Program-made: the position numbers and the translations under genes
Origin: Pomphorhynchus laevis
Lineage: Eukaryota > Acanthocephala > Palaeacanthocephala > Echinorhynchida > Pomphorhynchidae
NCBI GenBank assembly: GCA_012934845.2
Contig: WNNJ02001885.1
Span: 1-64,000, forward strand
Length of the DNA stretch: 64,000 bases
Direction of reading: 5' to 3'
Part shown: positions 56,401 to 64,000 of the stretch, one piece after another
Layout: every line of letters starts with the position of its first letter
How positions within the stretch are numbered: position 1 is the first letter of the stretch
Notes under the pieces: generated by a model
Database searches by the model: none
Seen by the model: only the letters and a program-made list of their open reading frames with translations
Told to the model about the DNA's origin: nothing

Positions 56401-59400
56401 TTTACGGGTTTCGGGTCTACCGTTGTATCAATCGTGGACAATTCTAAAAAGAAGATTTTAAAAATAGATAATTAGTAATTAAAAGATGTTAAGATGTGTG
56501 AAATCTATCGTAATTTCCTAGTTGAAAATATTCGAACTGACTTCTGAATTTACCACTAATTCTGGGCTAAAGTATCACCCGTGATAAACATTATGGTTTT
56601 AGTACTAATATCGAGTAAAGACAACCTTTAAAGACATTATTGAAGTATTTTATCTTATATAATAATTCTTATTCCGAAAATATATATTTAAATGTATCTT
56701 TAATAAATAAAAGTATCTATAATATATAGATAAAATTATTTATACAATATATATACCCTTAAACAATATTTTAAGCCTGACGCGAAAGAACGACGATAAC
56801 AATATTAGATATCGTTTCCTCATTACAATGACTTATCAGTGCCAGATCCCTTCCACTGCTGGATGCTGAGGATGACTAGCAGACGGTAAGAAACGAATCA
56901 TGTGTATGAGGTACTAGAAAACCTCTAGTACCATCATTGAGTGGTAAAACAGCACTACAGCTTCACTAAAAAGGATCATTAGCAAAAGCACTAGCAAATG
57001 CCAGCGCAGGTATCTTTTATATCGGCTAACTTCCTATCCCAAACGAGAGTGATACCATTCCGCGTAAATTATATTAACAATCTTTTAAGCCAGACTCGGA
57101 AGAACGACGATAACAGTATTTAATACCGTTTCGTCATCACAATGACTCATCAGTGCCAGATGCCTCCCACTGCTAGATGCAGAGGAGGACTAGCAGAGAG
57201 CAAGAAACAAGTAATGTGCATGAGGTACTAGAACACCTCTAGTACCATCATAGAGTTTAACGTAATGTACATTCATATACCTAATGTATATGTGTTTTAA
57301 TCTTTTAAAATTGTATTTAAAAATACTTTTTTCAACTTTTTTTTACAAATTTTACAAATTTATCAATCAGTTGTAATTTCTTGAGTTTTTGGAGGCCATC
57401 TACTTACCTAAATTATGTATTTCATCAAAATATTGTGGGATAAATATTATAGAATGCTAGATGAAATGAAAAATCTAGATGTAATGCATTCTAGTAATTT
57501 TTAATGATTAATTTTTAGTAATGTTTAATTTTAGCTCTCATCACTGCAGCATTTGAAAAATTAGACATTTCGGGTTGTCTTGCTAAATACCATTTCACTG
57601 ATGGAAATATTGACAGAATTTAAATGTTAATAAATTTACCTTTAATTTTTGAGTACTTTATCGTCATAGTGGCTTATATATATTAAGATACATCACGATG
57701 TTCGAAATGTGCGTGAAAGTGTTCGACATCAAATTCAGTTAATTTCCAAAACTTTTTAATTGATGTAGATAATATGCGTAAAATGTTGTGAATTGACGAT
57801 CTTAGAAAGTTACGTTTACTAGTTGAAATGTCAACGAAAGAAACCACATTGTTTATTTTTAAAATAGCCTTCTCCAGCATAGTTTTATGAAAGTTTGCGA
57901 GCTTATGAATGTAACTTTCTCATTTATATGCAGAATATTTCACTAGATTTTATTATATACACTTACAGGTAGATATAGGATTACATAATCAAATAGCTAT
58001 GAGCTGGTTGTATATTCAAAACAATTTTATTATTAAATATATTCGTAATTAATATATGTACTCATAACAATCGAAAATATGCAGCTATAATGTGATAAAT
58101 AGTATCTAAATATCACGTGTTTCTATAGCTAATACGACAAGATTTTGGCATGACGGTTAATTAGATAATATCTGTAATTTTAGGTAATATTCAGGAATCA
58201 ATTTATTTATGTTATATAATATTATGATATTGACTAGTTAATATAATAATAGATATCTTATAGATATTGTCTTATATAAGGCAATAGTTGCTATTGTCAT
58301 CGCAAAGTAATTGATTCCTTGTTACATAAAAGCAGTATAAAATTGCTTTATAATCTTAAATTTTTAATGTTTTAATACTTTGTTCATTGATTTGACGCAA
58401 AGGCATGATTGCATAAAATGTAATGATAATTGTATCATCAAATAGGCTGTATTCAAACATCTATGAAACAATTAAAAATCATAAACAAATCCTTCGATGT
58501 TCCTCCTGATGACATCTAATCCTTATTCTGATGCATCGTCTGTTATTTATTAGTCAATTCATAAAAGTTGACTTTTATTTTAAATTTCAATTTTTAATTT
58601 TAACTTGATGTAAATATAAATTGTATAAAATCTTATATAATTATTTATTTTTTATCTTTATTTTTATATAGTATAGAATACGTAGACTCAATGGCTGATC
58701 TGACTTAACAATAATTTAGTTATTTCAACTTTATTAAAATTAAGTTAAGATAATAATGGGGATTTGCGAGTGCAGCCGTTTTGTTGATCGCTACAGGTAT
58801 AAATCGTAAAATTCCTAATATTTTTTTTCTTTAATTATCAGTAAGGACGAATTTCGGTAATATAGGCCTTATTAATTAATAAAAGATTATTTGCAATATG
58901 TTTGAACTATTTTTTACTTGAAACGTAGATTTTAATATGCACAATATGTGCAATTAAGCTGAGTTTCAACAAAGTTTCACAAATAATGTTATTTGGTAAC
59001 ATATCCATTCGTGCTTAATACTCTTGGCATGTTGGACGTGCCGGAATGGTTGCGATTTCGAATTAGCTAGCGACACTGTTTCGTAGTTTCAACTTAATGT
59101 AGTTTAACTTAAAACGTTGTTTCAAGTTTAAGTAGTTTAACTTAAAACGTAGTTTCAAGTTGAACCACTCTATAGCAAAAATTGATAGAAACAGTAGCTG
59201 CAGCAAAACTTTGAGTTGCTACGCAACCAAAACTTTGATATAATACGGAATTATAACTTAACTATAATTAACTGTAATTATAATTAAACTTTGATATAAT
59301 ACACTAAGTTATTCTTAGTCAAACAACATAAACTCTTAAAAAAGATATTTGTATTTATCTAAACAAAGACGAACTGTAATTTGCCTTGCACCACTGGTTC

Positions 59401-60812
59401 TGTCGTAATATACTAACATGTATTTTTAGGGATTCTAGCTTATCTGTTAAAGCTATCTATGAATAATATTTACGTTATTATTAAAAGCTATTCTGTTCAT
59501 TTAATAAATCAATGAATTAACAGGTTACTGTATTACATATTTTGCAAAAACTGAATTATAAAAATCTGCATTGTTTGCTAGCATACCTAAAATTGAGTTT
59601 TTAAATACAATACAGATACCTTTGTTATATTTTCTAAATCATGAGTTATTTCAATTCATTCACACCTTTCAAAAAAAATGTATAAGTCACCGTGTTCTGC
59701 GTTAACTTTCTAACATTCAGAATCAGTAATCTTTACATATTTAAAACATTTGTTAAAGCATGTAATATTTTTATGCTTTGATTTCTAAATGTAATGCTGA
59801 GATATTTATGTGATCAATTTATTCTCACTCTAAATTTTATTTAATAAAACTCCTTTAAAACACCGTTCCAATTTCATTGAATGTGCTTGCAATTACACAA
59901 ATCTGTTTTATTAAAGGTATATAAAGTTAATTCACAGTCAAAACTTAGCATGTAAAAATTGATTGCATCGAAAGAAAATTTTAATTCATTGCATATCGAT
60001 TCAATCTTAAATATGAATTGTTAAGAAATTAGTTTTCCATTTTTAACTATAAAAATAGTTAAATAGTTAGTTAAATATTTCTGCTTATTAAATCAAAAAC
60101 CATAAGCAATGTACATTACAATACGTTGAATTATCTTAATATATAATGTTTAATTTTTATATATTGCAATATTATTTTTAAGAAAGCTTTTATTTTTGTA
60201 TCTTTAAATTACAAACAGTACGGAAGGACTAACGTTTGTTCCTTGACTAGAATTGAGTGTAACTTATAAAATACAATATTTGTTCTATAATTTATATGAT
60301 ATTTAATACTAAATGCTTCAGAAATTGTTTGCTGCAATATAAAAATATTAAATAATAACTTTTTAAAATAAAATTACAAAAAATCACAATTAATAACATT
60401 AATAAATATTTATGTAAATTGTTATTAAATATAATAATATTATTGATTGCTTTAATTTTATTTTACAGAATTTAATTACTAATTGAAAATCATTACCTTG
60501 TACGGATTCTGTTGAAGTGTTTGCAATGTTGTTTCTCAAATGATTATCCTCACTCTCCGGAAAATCATCATCGTCGCTGAAATATGTAGCCGACATTCTT
60601 GAGTCCAGAGCCTTAAAAGTAAGATATGATGGTCCTTCATTATCGGATAAATTTGTGGATGCTATATCCGTTTGATTCTCCTTCAATTGACTGTTATGCG
60701 TAGCATCTTGTTGAATATTAAATTCGATCGAATTCATAGTTGTTGTTTTTGAAGTCGGTATAAGGTTAATATCTTCTACGATTTTCTGTTCATCGTTAAA
60801 TGATTTGATCAT
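47487..60812 (-). CDS. SLC34-type sodium-dependent phosphate cotransporter, 11 exons, 658 aa
   Basis: Plasma-membrane Na+/phosphate cotransporter (NaPi-II family). Exons: 60812-60497, 56443-56279, 55124-54981, 54183-54095, 54015-53913, 51532-51417, 51332-51197, 51151-50937, 49439-49208, 49159-48994, 47781-47487. All phases agree and total 1,977 nt. The two inverted family repeats each have their phosphate/sodium motif: [10 protein letters not shown] (residues 191-200) and [10 protein letters not shown] (from 437). Other family blocks: [51 protein letters not shown] and [15 protein letters not shown]. The loop between the halves has a KLWC...IPC Cys pair and several N-glycosylation sequons (NWT, NIS, NAT, NET, NES), as expected for the extracellular loop. 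The N-terminal 105 residues are acidic and not conserved. Length is near the usual 640-690 aa, so the gene looks complete and intact. An acceptor AG lies 6 nt before the ATG. Exons 9 and 10 are joined by a GC-AG intron. Confidence 0.95.
49160..49207 (-). other. 48-nt GC-AG intron in the phosphate transporter
   Basis: Exon 9 ends ...TTTG followed by GCAAGT, the consensus GC donor. The acceptor CTTTTAG precedes GGATCATAATATTT. Joining them restores the family sequence [17 protein letters not shown] in frame. The nearest GT donor, 4 nt on, gives the wrong phase. Confidence 0.8.
51990..52160. repeat. SINE-like or decayed repeat fragment
   Basis: A patch richer in GC than the surrounding intron. 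It contains a direct/inverted pair around CAGATGTATGGACATACATCTG and ends CACTGATAAAACACAATATG-TCGAAACACC, i.e. a CTGATAA box, a short ACA/TGT stem and a GAAAC box. Only one copy is seen in the window. Confidence 0.35.
53115..53445. repeat. Family 3 repeats: two direct copies and one inverted
   Basis: GAGCTGGATCAAAGAAAAGA followed by TTTCGCTAACTTCTGTTAGC and ATCTTCAGAAAATTAC occurs at about 53,117-53,190 and 53,276-53,348. The inverse follows at 53,360-53,445. Minus-strand reading of the core: CTGAAGAT-GCTAAC-AGAA-GTTAGC-GAAATAT. The second and third copies form a foldback. Confidence 0.8.
54540..54675. repeat. 14-bp minisatellite in an intron
   Basis: About nine tandem units of TAGCTACTTAAATA between transporter exons 3 and 4. 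The units are essentially identical. Confidence 0.95.
55390..55830 (-). mobile_element. Retrotransposon RT C-terminal fragment in an intron
   Basis: A minus-strand frame (55,394-55,741) reads [35 protein letters not shown], then [12 protein letters not shown]. The E-x-x-G-x-x-x-x-x-A pattern followed by Q-R-GN-x-xC is typical of the end of a widespread class of animal non-LTR RT open reading frames. It is markedly GC-richer than the transporter intron around it. Only the 3' portion is present, and I cannot assign the clade. Confidence 0.6.
56755..57255. repeat. Direct repeat pair with terminal hairpin, about 180 bp each
   Basis: Diverged copies at about 56,765-56,942 and 57,085-57,255 share GAACGACGATAACA, CATCAGTGCCAGAT-style blocks, CTGCT-GATGC and TGAGGTACTAGA. 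Each ends in the hairpin GGTACTAGA-loop-TCTAGTACC with a different loop. They lie in the first transporter intron. The order of parts suggests a short non-autonomous element present twice. Confidence 0.75.
57256..60496 (-). other. First intron of the phosphate transporter, remainder
   Basis: AT-rich. An inverted copy of the dispersed repeat seen at 34.65-35.10 kb lies at about 58,495-58,580 (CTCCTGATGACATCTAATCC, then TTATTTATTAGTCAATTCAT). A 33-bp duplication with GTTTCAAGTT and AGTTTAACTTAAAACGT lies at 59,090-59,165. No exon recognised. Confidence 0.5.
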
Positions 60813-63230
60813 ACGAGGCTAAGCAAAGGAAAAACAGCACATTAAAGAACGTGAAATACTTTTGTTTGTGGAATTTATGACCGAAATAATTAGGAATTCG
60901 TGTCTTGTTTGAAATATTTTATACTTCTACGATTGTGATGTATTAAAATACCAGGGAATTTGTTAAATAGAGAAAACCGAATCTTCGAATCGACTATTAA
61001 ATTGTGAAATGACTGTTTACTTGCTACAAACTAACACTGAAAAATGAAACTACGTTTGAAAAACATTCAAAAGGGTAACGTATTATAAATAGGTTAATGC
61101 CCCACATGAATACGTCAAGCAATCGAAAATATTCAATACTAACTTACTGAGAGAGCCAAAATGCAACGAAATAATAATAATTTGATGGTATTGCATGGAA
61201 AAGACCAAAATTAAAACTAAAGAATGGGCTGCATCAATTTGTGGAACCTCCGATGTGTTATGTGGCAAACATGACTTTAGCAATAGTTCAGCTGAATTTT
61301 ATCACTGAAATGCTCCGCTCCTAGATTGAACTCAAATGTGATATATGCCAAACACATTTTCTCAACACATGACAATTACGAATGCTGTCGTAATGGCAAT
61401 CGACAGTTTACAGTTGACATTAAGAATCATGTGTTTAAAATAATGATTCTTAAGTGTGAAACAGGGTGAATGAAAATTTAAATTCACTTTTTGTGAAAAT
61501 TTGAGGCAATTAAGCGTCTTTGATCAAGCAAATCAGAAGCAACAGAAAATATTGTTGCCAACTAAAATATTGATGATGTTTAAATTATTATATCGAAATG
61601 CTTTAACTTTTTTGTAATTTATTTTGAAAATAATTTTAAATAGTTTAAGTAGAAATAATTCATTAAAAAAATTAATTAACTTTTGCTTTAAATTTTGATT
61701 TAAATGAATTTGTTTTGACATTTATTGTTATTTTTAAGCTTAATAATGTCTTTTTTAAAAGTAAAATAAAAGTTGAATTTTCGGATCATCGTGTTGTAAT
61801 AATTATAAATAAAAAATATAAAAAATATAATTAATTCGAAATTTAGACAAACTAATTAATTATGTTTCATTATTTTTTCCATATGTTCAAAGTAGAACTG
61901 TTCAATTATTTGTAAGTAAAGGTTGAATTTTGACTATAATCGTAATTATCTTAATGTATATAAGATAACATATGAATTTACGATTAATTTAAAATATGAA
62001 ATTTAAAAGATTTACAATAAAATACCAAACTTGCGATCACAATTATCAAATTAACATTTGATAAATTATTATTGATTTCGATTTATTTAAAATTATTTAT
62101 AATTTAAAACAGTCTACAACAAGCTAGACCAAAGCTACAACCCGTGAGTGTAGACTATCTTTGCTATTAAAATTAAGACTAATTTAAATTGAATTTAAAA
62201 TTGTTAGGAATGATTAATTAATCGAAACAATTGTGAATTGTTTCAGTAATTGCAATTTTAAATTTCAACTTTCATCTAACTTCAAATAACTTCAATCTTC
62301 TATGACAGATTTAGTCTAAATGTGAGAAAAATTCATTTTGAAATTATCGTTTCCTTAATCCACATTTAAAATGCCAAGCGGTTCCCTCTTTGCTGTATAA
62401 TGATATTTTAAGACAAATATTTCAAAAAAGCACAATCTGTATTTTACTGACCTGTATTTATAAGCCGTTACAGTTAGATTTATTTGATATAGTAGTTATT
62501 TCAGTGTTACAACATACTTTGTTTATATAGACTCTCGTTTGAGACAGAGTTTATATCGTTTAGGTAAAATGATGACTCAATTCATTCTATCTGTGTGTGA
62601 TAATTTCTTACGCTACATGTGATTTTCGAAACGCAATAGCTACAGAAATGGAATACATATGCCACTCTGAATTAAAACACCCTTTCTTATTCATGTGGTA
62701 GCCTCAAATCACATTAAAAAGAACATATCCATCTACTTTAAGCGTTTAAAGATACCATGATAAGGGCACTTCGTCTTCTCAATTTACTTTCTCCAAAAAT
62801 GTTAGATAGTAATGACACTTCGTAAAGTATCATCGTTTACATATTATCTTTAAAACAATGATACCGTTAGTGGTTTCATTATTTGTGAATAATAACTTTT
62901 AGTAAATGAAAGACATTTATTTCAACGCTAAAAAACCTTTTCGGACTTTTGTACTTAGTCAGAGGCATAGGCAAACACTACGAGTAATAAGAAATTTAAT
63001 AGTTAACGGTGTATTTACGCATTATATTAAAATATATGTCAAAGAAGCCTAAATTTATTAAAACGAAATTTCATAATATTTCAAGTGAGTAATCTGCTTT
63101 ACTCAATATTAAACCTATAAAAAAGTAAAAAATCTTAAAACAATTCACGATCTCTTACTAAATACTTTATATTTATGTACAGAATGAGAAATAAAACAAA
63201 CTCGGTTGAACAATTAATAGTCTTTTAAAA
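60813..63230. other. Upstream flank of the phosphate transporter
   Basis: An acceptor-like TTTTTCCTTTGCTTAG on the minus strand ends 6 nt before the transporter ATG (AG at 60,819-60,820). Beyond that the sequence is AT-rich and I see no exon or promoter motif that I can support. Confidence 0.4.
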
Positions 63231-63232
63231 AG

Positions 63233-63440
63233 TTGATACTGATCCATTATTGATAAACAATTATTGGAGCTGGATCAAAGGAAAATAGAAATTGATTTTG
63301 GTATTTCGCTAACTACTGTTAACAACATCAGAAAATTACAGGTAATTTTCATCAGGTAATTTTCTGATAATGCTAACAGTAGTAAGCGAAATATCAAAAA
63401 CAATTTCTACTTTCCTTCGATCCTGCCCCAATAATTATTA
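63233..63440. repeat. Family 3 foldback
   Basis: Left arm: ATTATTGGAGCTGGATCAAA, then TATTTCGCTAACTACTGTTA and CATCAGAAAATTAC. Right arm: the diverged reverse complement, ending ATCCTGCCCCAATAATTATT. The arms differ at several sites, so this is an old inverted pair rather than a fresh artefact. Confidence 0.8.
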
Positions 63441-64000
63441 ATTAATAGTTTATATACAATTATTAATATGAATTTAAATCTATTTCCCAATTACGCTTGC
63501 AGTCGCTTTTTTGTTTCCTATTCTTGTTTCTTTTTTGTATATATAATTGTTAAATTAAATTACTGTTTTATAAATAAATGCAATTATATTTCGTATAATT
63601 TAGGAAATATAAATTTTTTACACATTCGTAAATTATTTAAATAACAGTATTTTGAAATCAACGAAATAATTACGACTTAGTTATCACAAAATCAGATAAG
63701 GTGGTAAATTTATAATCAGATAAATTTATTACAAATTTATTTATAAACTTTATCTGCTTATAAAAGCAGATAAAGGTGATTTATATTTTACATTTGGGAA
63801 AGCGATATTAAATGGTGAATAGTTTTCTAAACTAATCATACTCTTATCATCCAAAACGAGATTAATTTATTAATAAATTATGTACTGATAATAAAAATAT
63901 TTTCTGTACATATATTGTTAAATATTGTTATTTAAAATTTAAATATTGTTATTTAAATAATTTACGGATGTGTTTGAAACTTAAATTATGCGAATAGTAA
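63441..64000. other. AT-rich window end
   Basis: Low-complexity AT-rich sequence; nothing recognised. Confidence 0.35.

Overview
This is a eukaryotic, very AT-rich stretch of an invertebrate animal genome. It holds intron-containing genes, some introns of about 40-70 nt beside others of several kb, and many non-LTR retrotransposon remains. Four genes can be read by joining exons in phase: a NUP153-like nucleoporin (minus, 6,227-13,597), the p97/CDC48 N-terminal exons (plus, 11,596-12,017), condensin CAP-H/Barren (plus, 36,097-39,147) and a complete SLC34-type sodium/phosphate cotransporter (minus, 47,487-60,812). All four have a good splice acceptor AG 0 to about 55 nt upstream of the start codon and no convincing upstream coding exon. 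That would fit spliced-leader trans-splicing, as in nematodes or flatworms, but the window alone does not fix the phylum.

Layout. 0.5-5.6 kb: a decayed CR1-like LINE on the minus strand, cut up by a foldback SINE-like element, a 258-bp tandem duplication and a 210-bp palindrome. 6.2-13.6 kb: the NUP153 gene, with the p97 N-domain exons lying antisense in one of its introns. 14.1-16.7 kb: two minisatellites, one of about 40 bp and one of 16 bp. 18.5-28.6 kb: fragments of at least three LINEs. 29.8-34.0 kb: a 30-bp minisatellite split by a 3.2-kb RTE-type LINE whose 5' end is tandemly doubled. 36.1-39.1 kb: single-exon CAP-H. 41.3-46.7 kb: a 626-bp tandem repeat around a 3.2-kb foldback element built of inverted 360-bp units. 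47.5-60.8 kb: the 11-exon phosphate transporter, one of whose introns is a 48-nt GC-AG intron. 60.8-64 kb: AT-rich flank with another foldback repeat.

The genes are housekeeping or transport genes with no operon relationship: nuclear pore (NUP153), ubiquitin-dependent unfoldase (p97), mitotic chromosome condensation (CAP-H) and phosphate uptake (SLC34).

The most unusual signal is in the repeats. Two otherwise different repeat families (1.5-2.2 kb and 43.1-46.1 kb) share a domain of about 55 nt with hammerhead-like CTGATGA and GAAA boxes. The boxes are flanked by two crossing helices, each showing compensatory changes between the families. A third family (10.0, 53.1-53.4 and 63.2-63.4 kb) carries CTGAAGA, a stem, then GAAA. 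All three families occur as head-to-head foldbacks or in more than one orientation.
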